From contig CAWIGP010000003.1 of NCBI GenBank assembly GCA_963835735.1, positions 248,001 through 312,000 of the forward strand: a DNA stretch of 64,000 nucleotides, given 5' to 3'. Source of the DNA: DASQMT01 sp963835735 (lineage in GTDB: Bacteria; Actinomycetota; Thermoleophilia; Solirubrobacterales; Solirubrobacteraceae). Position 1 is the stretch's first letter; every line of letters begins with the position of its first letter. Under the pieces are notes generated by a model, which was not told where the DNA came from, did not search any database, and was given only the letters and a program-made list of their open reading frames with translations. The position numbers and the translations under genes are program-made. This document shows positions 37,802 to 47,327 of this stretch, piece after piece.

Positions 37802-39331
37802 ATGCCGACGCAGTCCAGGGTTCCCGGCGCCGCGTCGTCGGAGGTCGATTTCGAGCTCGAGCGCTTCGAGCGCACGGGTCCGGACCGGATCGAGATCGCC
37901 GGCCGCTGGTACGGGCTGCGCGGTCGCCGCTTCGTTCGCCCGGTGTTGAACCTTCAGATGGGCGGCGGCTCGCGCCGGCGCGCGATCGCGCTGCTGGAGC
38001 ACAAGCCTTGGGCGGCGGACGACGGCGAGACCTGGGTTGCGGCGTTCGCGTGGCCGCCGGGCGCCGGCGAGGTGGAGGGCGCCGAGCTGGAGGTCGGGCC
38101 AGGGCTCGTCGTGGACCTGCCGGCGCCGGGCGGGAAGCCGTGGTCGCAGGGCCGCGTCAGCGCGCTGCGTCCCCATGCCCCGGCGCCGATGGCGCGCCGG
38201 ATCACGCCCGAAGACGACGCTCTCGACGCGCCCGACGCAGGTGCGCCTTCCGTCCGCGCGGGCCGCGCCACTCCCGGCGCGTCGGCCCCCGCTGGCCGTG
38301 CCGACCCCGGCGCGTCGGCGCGCGCCGGCCCCGGCTCGTCCGCCTCCGGCGGCCGCAGCGCCGGCGCGAGCGCGGCGCGGCTCAAAGCGCCGGAGTTCAC
38401 CGTGCGCGAGCGAGTGGCGCCGCCGCCGCGCGATCTCCTCACGGCGGCGACCCAGGAACGCGACGAGGCGGTCGCCGCGCGCGACGAGGCCGAGCGCGAG
38501 CGCGTCCAGGCACTGAACGACCGCGACGACGCGCTCTCACGTCGCGACGCGGCGCTGCGCGACGTCGACCGCGCGGCGACCGAGCGCCAGGAGGCGCTTG
38601 CCGAGCGCGACCGGCTCGCGGCCGAGCTCGAGCGGGTGACGCGTGAGCGCGACGTGGCCGATGCCGAGCGCAAGCGCATGATGCAGGACGTCGAGGCGAT
38701 CGAGCGCGCGCGCGACCAGGCCGCGGCCGAGCGCGACGCAGCGCGCTCCGAGCTCTCCCGCGCGCTGCCCGAGCGCGACCACGCGCTGCGCGATGCGGAA
38801 GCCGCCGCCATGCGCGCGGACCGCGCGGAGAGCGAGCGCGACACGGCGTTCGCGGAGCGCAAGACGGCGGTCGCGCAGCGCGACCGCGCGCGCCGCGAGC
38901 GCGACCGCGCGATGCGAGCGGTCGGTGTCGAGCCGCCGGTGGACACGCCGTTCGTGCGCGCGCAGTCCGCCGGCCCGCCGGCCGAGGCCGCGCCGGCGGA
39001 CGTCGCCCCGTCCGTTCAGACCGCCGCGCAGGACGCCGTCTCGAGCGCGCCGCCCAGCGGCGACTCGCCGCGCCCTGCAGACACAGGCGCAGCGCCGCCC
39101 GGCACGCCGCTGCCGTCGCGCCCGCTCAAGCGCATCGGCACGGCACCGGCCGGCCCGGGGCCGGAGCCCAAGCCGCTGCTGACGCGCGTCGACGCCGGGC
39201 GCCCGCGCCGGCTCTCGCGTACGCGGCGCACGCCGTCCGCGCCGGCGCGCTGGGCCGTTCGGGTCCTCACGGTCCTCGTCCTGCTCGCTGTCGTCGTCGT
39301 GCTCGCGGTCCTGCTGGCCACGCTGCTCTGA
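37802..39331 (+). CDS. Tail-anchored coiled-coil protein with N-terminal conserved domain
   Basis: 509 aa from ATG at 37802. Residues about 15-125 form a compact domain (LERFERTGPDRIEIAGRWYG, LEHKPWAADDGE, VAAFAWPP) that I have the impression of seeing repeatedly in Solirubrobacterales. A Pro/Ala-rich linker is followed by a long coiled coil (about 210-380) of RDEA/AERD heptads, then another disordered stretch and one C-terminal membrane helix (VRVLTVLVLLAVVVVLAVLL). There is no signal peptide, so it should be anchored with its bulk in the cytosol. Role unknown. Confidence 0.75.
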   Translation: MPTQSRVPGAASSEVDFELERFERTGPDRIEIAGRWYGLRGRRFVRPVLNLQMGGGSRRRAIALLEHKPWAADDGETWVAAFAWPPGAGEVEGAELEVGPGLVVDLPAPGGKPWSQGRVSALRPHAPAPMARRITPEDDALDAPDAGAPSVRAGRATPGASAPAGRADPGASARAGPGSSASGGRSAGASAARLKAPEFTVRERVAPPPRDLLTAATQERDEAVAARDEAERERVQALNDRDDALSRRDAALRDVDRAATERQEALAERDRLAAELERVTRERDVADAERKRMMQDVEAIERARDQAAAERDAARSELSRALPERDHALRDAEAAAMRADRAESERDTAFAERKTAVAQRDRARRERDRAMRAVGVEPPVDTPFVRAQSAGPPAEAAPADVAPSVQTAAQDAVSSAPPSGDSPRPADTGAAPPGTPLPSRPLKRIGTAPAGPGPEPKPLLTRVDAGRPRRLSRTRRTPSAPARWAVRVLTVLVLLAVVVVLAVLLATLL

Positions 39332-39334
39332 TCG

Positions 39335-39856
39335 TCAGGCCGCCCGCGTGCGGGCCGCCATCACGGCCGTCCGGACGCCGTCGGTCGTGACGCCGCGCCG
39401 CCCGAGCAGGTAGGCGACCACCTCGCCCGGATCGCGCATCACGCCGAGCAGGATGTGCTCCGAGCCGATGTGCCGGTCGCCGAGCGCGAGCGCCTCGCGC
39501 AGCGCCAGCTCGAGCGCCTTCTTCGCGCCAGGCGAGAACGGGCGCCGGCCCTTGCGGTATCCGCCGAGCGCGCCGGGACCGAACGACTCCTCGACGCGGC
39601 GCCGGACCTCGTCGAGGTCGATGCCGATCGATGCGAGCGCGTCCCGGTCCAGTCCGCCGCCCGACCGCTCCAGCTCCGCGCGCAGCGCCGCATGTCCCAG
39701 CCCGAGCGGCTCCAGCACGCGCGCCGCGGCGCCCTGCTCCGCCGCCAGGCCGAGCAGGAGATGCTCGGTGCCGATCCGGTCGGCCTCGAGCGCGCCCGCC
39801 TCGTCCTGCGCAAGCACCACGACCGTGCGCGCCTCCTTCGTGAACCGCTCGAACAT
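39335..39856 (-). CDS. Stand-alone double Clp-N domain protein
   Basis: 173 aa with two Clp-N repeats (FERFTKEARTVVVLAQDEAG...IGTEHLLLGLA and FSPGAKKALELALREAL...IGSEHILLGVM), as at the N-terminus of ClpC, but without AAA+ domains. Such proteins may act as adaptor or substrate-recognition modules for Clp (inference). The start overlaps the HTH gene stop as ATGA, so the pair is one operon. Confidence 0.88.
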   Translation of the reverse strand: MFERFTKEARTVVVLAQDEAGALEADRIGTEHLLLGLAAEQGAAARVLEPLGLGHAALRAELERSGGGLDRDALASIGIDLDEVRRRVEESFGPGALGGYRKGRRPFSPGAKKALELALREALALGDRHIGSEHILLGVMRDPGEVVAYLLGRRGVTTDGVRTAVMAARTRAA

Positions 39857-40086
39857 CAGCGTCCCCTCCCGATCCGCCGTCTTCCACCGTGCTTCTTGTG
39901 CACCGCCTGCCTGCTCACTCCGAGCACCTCCGCGATCTGCTGCCAGCTCCAGCCCTGCTCGCGCGCGTTCGCAACCTGGAGCGTCTCGAGCGACTCGAGC
40001 AGCTTCCGCAGCGACGCGACGGCGGCGAGCCCGACAGCCGGATCACGGCTGGCGGTGGCGTCGGCGAGGTCCGTAGCCTGTGTCAT
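39856..40086 (-). CDS. Small helix-turn-helix protein paired with Clp-N protein
   Basis: 76 aa from ATG at 40084-40086. A helical N-terminal half is followed by an HTH, WSWQQIAEVLGVSRQAVHKK, and a basic tail. A longer frame to 40122 would start inside the operator region and is not preferred. A promoter with TTGACA and TAAGTT at 17-base spacing ends seven bases before this ATG, so the mRNA is probably leaderless. Paired operator-like palindromes overlap that promoter, suggesting autorepression. Confidence 0.82.
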   Translation of the reverse strand: MTQATDLADATASRDPAVGLAAVASLRKLLESLETLQVANAREQGWSWQQIAEVLGVSRQAVHKKHGGRRRIGRGR

Positions 40087-40090
40087 GCTC

Positions 40091-40133
40091 GTCAACTTAC
40101 ATTGACAAACGCATCGTGTCAACCATGGTTGAC
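40091..40133 (-). promoter_or_regulatory. Promoter and paired operators of the HTH/Clp-N operon
   Basis: On the minus strand TTGACA (40117-40122) and TAAGTT (40094-40099) are 17 bases apart. Two 16-base sites share GTCAAC/TTGAC arms: GTCAACCATGGTTGAC (40118-40133, perfect palindrome) covers the -35 and GTCAACTTACATTGAC (40091-40106) covers the -10. Their centres are 27 bases apart. This is a convincing autoregulatory layout. Confidence 0.75.
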
Positions 40134-40173
40134 GAAGCGATCGCGTGTCCCGGCGTCACGTATCCTCGGGCCC

Positions 40174-40738
40174 GTGGAGCGCGAGGAGATCGAGCGCCGG
40201 GACTTCCCGTCGACCCGCCGCGGCTACGACCCGGCCGCGGTCGACGAGCACCTCCGGCGCATCGCGGACGCGTTCGCGCGGCAGCGCGCCGGGCTCGCTC
40301 GCGGAGGGCGCGTCGGCGCAGGTCCGCGCGATCCTCGAAGCCGCCGAGGCCGGCGCGCAGCAGCTGCGCGACGAGGCCGGCCGCGAGGCCTCCGACCACG
40401 TCGAGCGCGTCGAGGACGCCGCCAAGGCGATGCTGGAGAAGCTCGACCGCGTGCAGGATGAGCTGGACCGCCTCAGGACCGGCGCCGAGACGCTGGCCCG
40501 CTCGCTCGAGGAGCTCACCCGCGACGTCGGGACGCTCGGGGGTCAAGAGCCCGCCCCGGCCGCGCCGCCGCCCGCGGGCCCGCGCTCCGACGACGAGGCC
40601 GGCGCCCGGCTCGTCGCGCTCAACATGGCGCTCGAGGGCACCGCTCGGGAGCACACCGCCCGCTTCCTGGCCGAGCACTACGAGCTCGCCGACGTCGACG
40701 CGCTGCTCGACGACGTCTACGCGAGCGCGGGCAGGTGA
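40174..40738 (+). CDS. DivIVA-like coiled-coil protein, one frameshift
   Basis: About 188 aa after correction. It starts at GTG with TATCCT seven bases upstream. The N-terminus EIERRDFPSTRRGYDPAAVD is the DivIVA membrane-curvature motif, followed by a short coiled coil (RAILEAAEAGAQQLRDEAGR, then a second stretch to about 120), a Pro-rich linker and a helical tail ending YASAGR. An extra G near 40303 breaks the frame after RIADAFARQRAG. DivIVA-type proteins mark poles or division sites. The stop overlaps the next start (GTGA). Confidence 0.8.
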
Positions 40739-42258
40739 GCACCGCCCCGCCCGAGCTGGCCGCGCTGCAAGAGCGCGCGGCGATCCTGGCCGACCTCGGC
40801 CACATCCACTCGCTGCTGTTCTGGGACCAGAACACGATGATGCCCGCCGCCGGCGCCGCCGCGCGCGGCGATCAGGCCGCCACGCTCGAGGCGGTCAGCC
40901 ACGAGCGCCTGATCGATCCCGAGCTCGGGCGCCTGCTCGAGGCGCTGGCCCCCTGGGCCGAGGAGCAGGATCCCGACGCCGACGACGTGCGCCTGATCGC
41001 CGAGCTCCGGCGCGACTTCGAGAAGGCGGTGCGCGTCCCGACGAGCCTCGCCGCCGAGATCAGCCGCGCGGCGGCGCTCGGCCAGACCGCCTGGCAGGAG
41101 GCGCGGGCGGCGGCGGACTTCTCGCGCTTCCGCGACGCGCTCGCGCTCCAGCTCGAACTGCGCCACCGCTACGTCGAGTGCTTCGACGCGGTCGAGCACC
41201 CGTACGACGTGCTGCTCGACGACTTCGAGCCGGGCATGACGACAGCGATGCTGCGGCCGCTGTTGGCCGAGCTGGTCGACGACCTCGTGCCGCTCGTCGC
41301 CGAAGTCGCGTCGGATCCCCTGCCGGGCGGGCCGTTCGGCGGCCCCCACGCGGTCGAGGACCAGAGCCGCGCCGTGATGGACATCCTCGAGGGGGTCGGG
41401 TTCGACCCCGGCGGCTGGCGGCTCGACCTCGCCCCGCACCCGTTCGCGCAGCGGATCGGGCCGGGCGACGTTCGCATCACCAACCGCTACGACCCGCACG
41501 AGTTCGCCGGCGCCTACTTCGGCTCCCTGCACGAATTCGGCCACGGGCTGTACGAGGCCGGGATCTCGGACGCGCTCAGCCGCAGCCCGCTCGGCACGGC
41601 GGTCTCGCTGGGTGTGCACGAGTCGCAGAGCCGGCTGTGGGAGAACGTGATCGGCCGCGGCCGCCCGTTCTGCGTGTGGGCGCTGCCGCGCCTCGCGGCG
41701 CAGCTGCCCGGCGGCCTCGACGGCACCACCGTCGACGCGCTCTACCGAGGCGTCAACGCCGTCCACCGCAGCCTGATCCGCGTCGAGGCCGACGAGACCA
41801 CCTACAACCTCCACATCGCGCTGCGGTTCGAGCTCGAGCTGGCGCTGATCGAGGGCCGGCTCGCGGTCGACGACCTCCCGGGCGCGTGGAACGAGCGCAT
41901 GGACCGGATGCTCGGGCTCGACGTGCCCGACGATGCGCAGGGCGTGCTGCAGGACGTGCACTGGGGCGCCGGCCTGATCGGCTACTTCCCGACCTACTCG
42001 CTCGGGAACCTGATCGCCGCGCAGCTGTGGGAGGCGCTGCGGGAGGACCTGCCCGACGTCGACGCCCAGCTCGCCCGCGGCGAGTTCGAGCCGCTCAAGC
42101 AGTGGCTGCGCGAGCGCGTCCACAGGCACGGCCGCAAGTTCCCGCCGCCCGAGCTGCTGGCGCGCGTGACGGGACAGGAGCTTGCGGTCGCGCCGTTCGT
42201 GCGCTACCTGCGGGCCAAGCTCACGGACGCGGGCGTGCTCAGCGCAGCGCCTCGTTGA
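40735..42258 (+). CDS. Carboxypeptidase Taq (M32 metallopeptidase)
   Basis: 507 aa, typical M32 length. The zinc motif HEFGH (His266, Glu267, His270) lies in SLHEFGHGLYEAG, with the downstream glutamate in GVHESQSRLWEN. Other family landmarks: LFWDQNTMMP near the N-terminus, the DPHEFAGAYFGS strand and the GYFPTYSLGNLIAAQLW block. It removes C-terminal amino acids from peptides in the cytosol. Its 3' end overlaps the convergent hydrolase gene by 20 bases. Confidence 0.95.
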   Translation: MSTAPPELAALQERAAILADLGHIHSLLFWDQNTMMPAAGAAARGDQAATLEAVSHERLIDPELGRLLEALAPWAEEQDPDADDVRLIAELRRDFEKAVRVPTSLAAEISRAAALGQTAWQEARAAADFSRFRDALALQLELRHRYVECFDAVEHPYDVLLDDFEPGMTTAMLRPLLAELVDDLVPLVAEVASDPLPGGPFGGPHAVEDQSRAVMDILEGVGFDPGGWRLDLAPHPFAQRIGPGDVRITNRYDPHEFAGAYFGSLHEFGHGLYEAGISDALSRSPLGTAVSLGVHESQSRLWENVIGRGRPFCVWALPRLAAQLPGGLDGTTVDALYRGVNAVHRSLIRVEADETTYNLHIALRFELELALIEGRLAVDDLPGAWNERMDRMLGLDVPDDAQGVLQDVHWGAGLIGYFPTYSLGNLIAAQLWEALREDLPDVDAQLARGEFEPLKQWLRERVHRHGRKFPPPELLARVTGQELAVAPFVRYLRAKLTDAGVLSAAPR

Positions 42259-43464
42259 AGAACGCGACCACGCGCCGCTCGTACTCGCCGGCGTGCTCGT
42301 GGATCGCGTCGGTGTGGTGCGCCTCGGGCAGATTCCAGTGCTCGACCGGTCTGCGGGCGGCCTCGTCGTAGAGCACGTTGAACTCCCGTTCGACGTCGGT
42401 GCCGGCCGAGATCAGCAGCAGCGGCGAGGCGATCCGCGTCACGAGCTCCTCGAGCGGTGGGCCCGGCGGGTCGCCCGACAGCACGCGCATGGTGGAGAAC
42501 ATGAGCCAGCCGGGCGCCGTGCCAAGGTCGACGCCCCTCAGGCGGTGCCAATCCTGGAACGAGCCGGCGGCGGCGCCGTCGGCGACGACGGCGGCGAGGT
42601 CGTCGCGTTGCGCGGCGACCTCGATCAGGACGTCGGCGCCGGTCGAGAGCCCGACGGCACCGATCCGGTCCGGGTCGACGTCGTCGCGGCCCTTCAGGAA
42701 CGCGAGCGCGCCGTCGACGTCCTTGGCCCAGTCCCAACCGTAGTTGTTCTCCGAGCCGTCGCTCTCGCCGCGCCCGCGCGCGTCGTAGACCAGCACTCCG
42801 TAGCCGTGGCGGGCGAGCATCCGCGCGTGGTCGACCGAGCCCTTCCGGTCGCTGCTGCCGCCGTGGACGACGACCACCGCCGCTCCGTTCTGCGACGGGC
42901 GGTACCAGCCGGCGATGTCCAGCCCGTCGCTCGCCCTGAACGTGACGTCGCGGTAAGCGGCGCTCGGCGGCTCGCCGACCGGCACGCGCCACTTGTGGGT
43001 GGCGACGATGCCGAGACCGATCGGGCCGAGCACGAAGATCAGGCCGAGCAGGGTTGCGGGCACGGCGAGCGAGCGTGACTTCCACGTGCCCTCGCCGCGA
43101 TGCCGCCACGGGATCGCGACAGCCAGCCCGACGAGCACGCCGCCGCCGGCCACCGCGAGCACGCCGGTCACGTCGCCACCCGCGGCGCCGTGCTGCGTCA
43201 CGTGGATCACGTGGAGCATCCCGTTCACCAGCGCGAGGCCGCCGAACGAGAGCGCCAGGGCCGCGCGCAGGCCGGGCCGCAGCGACGGGAACGCGGCTAC
43301 GCCGGCGAGACCCGCGGCGAGCGCGATCAGACCGGCCAGCGCGTGCTGGCCGAGCCCGAGGCCCGGGCCCGCGGTGCACGAACGCGTCGTCGAGCGCGTG
43401 CACCAGGGCCAGCGGCGGTGGCGGCGGCGAACACCGCCGCCTCGCCCGTGAGCCTGCGGGTCAT
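42239..43464 (-). CDS. Membrane-anchored alpha/beta hydrolase, paralogue 1, two frameshifts
   Basis: About 408 aa from ATG at 43462-43464. Four or more N-terminal helices (including LAGLIALAAGLAGVAAFPSL, then a GVLAVAGGGVLVGLAVAI helix) precede a cytosolic or external alpha/beta hydrolase domain. Motifs are VVVVHGGSSDRKGS, YDARGRGESDG, AVGLSTGADVLIE at the nucleophile elbow (Ser in GLSTG) and a final His in EAHHTDAIH. Extra bases near 43375 and 43422 break the helical part. Its start overlaps the stop of a closely similar neighbour, so the pair is a tandem duplication. Confidence 0.75.
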
Positions 43465-44764
43465 GGCACCAGGTGCTCGTCGAAGAACCCGACGACGCGG
43501 CGCTCGTACTCCTCCGGCCGCGCCTCCTGCCCGCCCACGTGGTCCGCCTCGGGGATCTCCCACAGCGTCGCGGACTCGCCGGCAGCCTTCGCGTAGCCGC
43601 GGTTCAGCTCTCGCCCGTGGGCGCGTTCGGGGGCGGCGATCAGCAGCATCGGCTGCTCGACCGTCGGCCGCGAGGTCCTTCAGGTTCGCCGGCGGCGCCT
43701 GGTTGGAGGACACGGCGACCGCCGCGGTCTTGGCCACCGACATGAGCGCGCCGAGCGTGTACTTGCCCAGGGCGGGATCGTCCTGGTCCATGTCCTCGGT
43801 GGTGCTCCGCGCGCCGGCGCCGTCGGACACGACGGCGGCGAGCTCGTCGGTCTCCGCGGCGGCCTCGATCATCATCTCGCCGCCGACGGAGAGGCCGATC
43901 CCGCCGATCCGGTCGGGATCGACGTCGGGCCGGCGCTGCAGGTAGGCGATCGCGGCCTTGATGTCGGCCTCGCCGCCCCAGCCCCACGAGTTGGGCTCGC
44001 CGTCGCTGCGACCCTCGCCGCGGCGGTCGAACAGCAGCACGCCGTAGCCGTGCTGGGCGAGCATCCGCGTCTTCGCCTGCGGGCCCGTTGCGGCCCGGGA
44101 AGGCGATCACGGCCGCGCCGTTCTTCGACGGGACGTACCAGCCCTCGAGCTCGAGCCCGTCGCGCGGTCTCGAACTTCACGTCCTCGTGGGCGACGCCGA
44201 GGTGGTCCGGCGGGACGACGGCGCGGCCGACATGCGTCGTGACGTACCCGTAGCCGATGGGGACGACCACCGTGGCCATGACGAGGACGCCGGCGACGCC
44301 GATCAGCGCGCGGCGCGGGTAGCGCCACCAGCAGGCTGCCCTCGGTCCGGCGCGTCCGCCACAGCGTGACGGCGCCCAGGCCGATCAGCAGCAGCGCCGG
44401 CGGGCAGGCGCAGCAGCCCGGTGAAGTCGTCGCCCGAGGGCCCGACCTCCCGCGTGTAGTGGAAGCCCTCGATGCCGGCGGCGATGCCGAGCACGCCGGA
44501 GACGAGCGCAAGCGCGCCGCGCCGGCCGCCGCGCAGGCGCGGGTACGCCCAGGCGGCGAGGCCCGAGCAGGGCGAGCGGGACGAGCCCGCTGACGACATG
44601 GTCGCCCGGCGACATGCCGGGCTGCGGCTGCAGGTAGTTGTCGTCGACCACGTGCAGCGCGATCAGGGCGAGCCCGATCCAGAAGAGGAGCGTCTCGCGG
44701 GTCCGGCCGCCCCGCCGCGTGTGCGGCGGGGCGGTCGGGGACGGGGCTGGGTCAGCGTCGTCAT
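43461..44764 (-). CDS. Membrane-anchored alpha/beta hydrolase, paralogue 2, heavily frameshifted
   Basis: About 430 codons once roughly seven one-base shifts are corrected (near 43672, 44083, 44165, 44322, 44402, 44560, 44715). Order of recovered segments: basic start, helix TLLFWIGLALIALHVVDDNY, helices LALVSGVLGIAAGIEGF and VMATVVVPIGYGYV, then the hydrolase domain with QHGYGVLLFDRRGEGRSDGE, IGLSVGGEMMIEAAAE (nucleophile Ser in GLSVGG) and a terminal PEADHVGGQEARPEEYERR. It resembles paralogue 1 throughout. The density of shifts is the highest in the window. It follows the FtsX-like gene by 12 bases. Confidence 0.65.
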
Positions 44765-44776
44765 GGTCAGCTCCGG

Positions 44777-47327
44777 TTACTCGTAGTGGAGCGCGTCGAG
44801 CACGTTGAGCCGCGAGGCCCGCCGTGCGGGGAGGATCGCCGCGCCGATTCCCGCGACGACGGCGACCAGCGTGAACGCGGCCAGCGGCACGACGGGAATC
44901 GACAGGGCGAGGTCGTCCATCGCCACCGCCTTGGTGACGAGCCCGGCGAGGAACAGCCCGAGTCCGAGGCCGAGGGCGGTGCCGATCAGCGCCGTGATGA
45001 CGCTCTCGTGCCGGATCATCCGGCGCGCCTGGCGGCGCGTCATGCCGATCGTCCGGAGCATCCCGATCTCGCGCGTGCGCTCGAACACCGAGAGCACCAT
45101 CGTGTTGACCATGCCGAACAGGCTCACGATCACCGAGAAGCCCAGCAGCACGTAGAGCATGGCCATGACCGTCGCCATCTCCTTCGTGGCGTCCTGCGGG
45201 TACTCGGCGGCCGTGTGGAACTGCGCGTCGCCGGCGTCCTTCGCCGCGGTCTCGAGCGCCGCCTCGGCGTCCCCGTCGAGGAACGTGAGGCTGTTCTTCG
45301 GGCTGTTGAACGCCTTGTCGAACGCCTGCCTGGGTCATGCTGACGTCACCCAGCAGCGGCTTCTGCGACGGCGGGTCGTAGACGCCCTTGACGAGCGAGC
45401 GTGCGCTTCTCGCCCGACGGCGTCGTGACGCGACACCGGGCTGCCGACCTTCAGCTGCTGGTCCTCGGCGTAGCTCTTGCTGACGAGCGCTCCGTCGGAT
45501 CCCAGCTGGTCGAGCGTGCGGTCCGAGCCCGTGGTCCACGCGAACGTGTAGAAGTCCGCGATCGTGGCCGGGTCGATCCCGCTGATCGCCTGCTGCTTGC
45601 CCTGCACGATGCGCCGTGTCCGACCGGACGTGCGAGGCGCTCTTCACGCCCGGCGGTCGCCGCCAGCTCGTCGCCCTCGGCGGCGCTGAACGGCAGGCCC
45701 TGCTTGCCGTCGACGACGTAGTCGGCGTCGACCTGCTTGGTGACCGCCGACTTCGTCGCGTTGTTGATGCCGGCGCCGAGCACCGCCACGACCGTGACGA
45801 GCGTGAGCCCGATCATCAGCGCGGCTGCGGTCGACGCGGTGCGGCCCGGGTTGCGGACGGCGTTCGCTCCCGCCAGCTCGCCTGCGACGCCACCGGCGCG
45901 ACGCGCCGGCAGGCCGATCACGCGGGCGAGCGGCTTGACGAGACGCGGCGCGAGCAGCGCGATGCCGGCGAACAGCCCGAGCACGCCGACGCCGAGCAGG
46001 AGCCCGACCGCCACCGCGCTCACGCCGCCGGCGAAGATGCCGAGCGAGATCGCGGCGAGCGATGCCAGCGTGACGCCGATGCCGGCGTTGTGCGAGTGCG
46101 CCGCCATCCGCGTGGGCGGGAGCGTGGAACCCTCCCGCACCGCCGCGATCGGCGGCACGCGGGTCGCACGCCGGGCGGGCAGGATGCTCGCCAGCAGCGT
46201 GATCCCCGTGCCCAGCAGGATGCGAGACGATCACGGTCCGCCCGTTCGACGACCGTCGACGCCTCGGGGAGGTCGACGCCCAGGGCGCTGAACAGCGCGA
46301 CCATGCCCTTCGCGATCCCGAGCCCGGCGACGAGCCCGATCACCGACCCGAGCAGCCCGATCACGAGCCCTTCGAGCCGGACCGAGCGCATGACCTGCTT
46401 GCGCGAGGCGCCGAGGGTCCGCAGCGTGGCGAACTCGCGCGTGCGCTGCGCGACCGTGATCGACAGCGTGTTGAAGATCACGAACGCGCCGACGAGCAGC
46501 GCGATGCCGCCGAAGCCGAGCAGGAACGCCCGGATCTTGCCCATGCCGTCGTTGAGCTGCTCGGCGTCCTGCTCGGCCTGCTTGGCGCTGTCCTGGACCT
46601 CGACGTTCGAGGGGACGAGCGGCTGGACGGCCTTGACGAGCTCGTCCGCCGAGGTGCCGGACTTCGCGGCGATCGAGATGCCGTCGTAGCGGCCCTCGCG
46701 GTCGAGCACCGTCTGCGCGGTCTCGAGGTCCCAGACCGCGATGCTGCCGAAGCCGAGCGAGTCGACCTCGCCGTAGCTCGCGGTGCCGGTGATCTCGTAG
46801 CGCTGCTTCCCGGTCGCCGTATCGACGGCGACGGAGTCGCCCGCGGCGAGATGCTCCTTCTTCGCCGTGCCGGCGTCGATCACGACCTGCTCGGCGCCCT
46901 CGGGCCAGTCGCCGGTCTTGAGGTTGAGCGGGCTGAACCGCGCGTTGGCGGCGTCATAGCCGGTGCCGATGCCCTCCTTCGCGACGGCCTCGCCGTCCTT
47001 GCCGATGATGTCGGCGCTGTGGCTCTCCTCCGGCATGACAATGCCGCCGGCGGCTTCGACCTCGGGCAGCGCCTGGACCTCGTCGAGGAGCGAGGCGGGC
47101 AGGGTGACGCCGCTGCCGTTGGTGGAGTTCTTGACGATCTCCTTGCCCTGGATGACGGCGTCGGTCTTCTCGTACGACGCATCGAACAGCCCGTTGAAGG
47201 ACTTCTGCATCGTGTCGGTGAGGATGAACGTCCCGCTGACCATCGAGACGCCGATGACGATGGCGAATGCGGTCAGCAGCGCGCGGATCTTGCGACCCGC
47301 GAGCCCCTTCAGCGCAACCCCCCTCAT
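44777..47327 (-). CDS. FtsX/MacB-like ABC transporter permease, several frameshifts
   Basis: About 848 codons. Two FtsX-type halves: an N-terminal helix (IRALLTAFAIVIGVSMVSGT), a large extracellular domain, three helices (FGGIALLVGAFVIFNTLSIT and following), a second four-helix block, another extracellular domain, and a closing block (LYVLLGFSVIVSLFGMVNTM...LPARRASRLNVLDALHYE). Frame breaks, mostly extra bases, occur near 45332, 45404, 45437, 45612, 45650, 46224 and 46240. Such permeases export lipids, peptides or drugs or sense envelope stress; partner ATPase is adjacent. Confidence 0.8.

Noticed and set aside
35719..37875. 718-codon minus-strand frame opposite uvrB
   Set aside because: Shadow frame: composition is the reverse of UvrB codons and has no recognisable domain.
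40086..40122. Longer start for the HTH protein (12 extra residues)
   Set aside because: That start would lie upstream of the predicted transcript start and inside the operator and promoter sequence.
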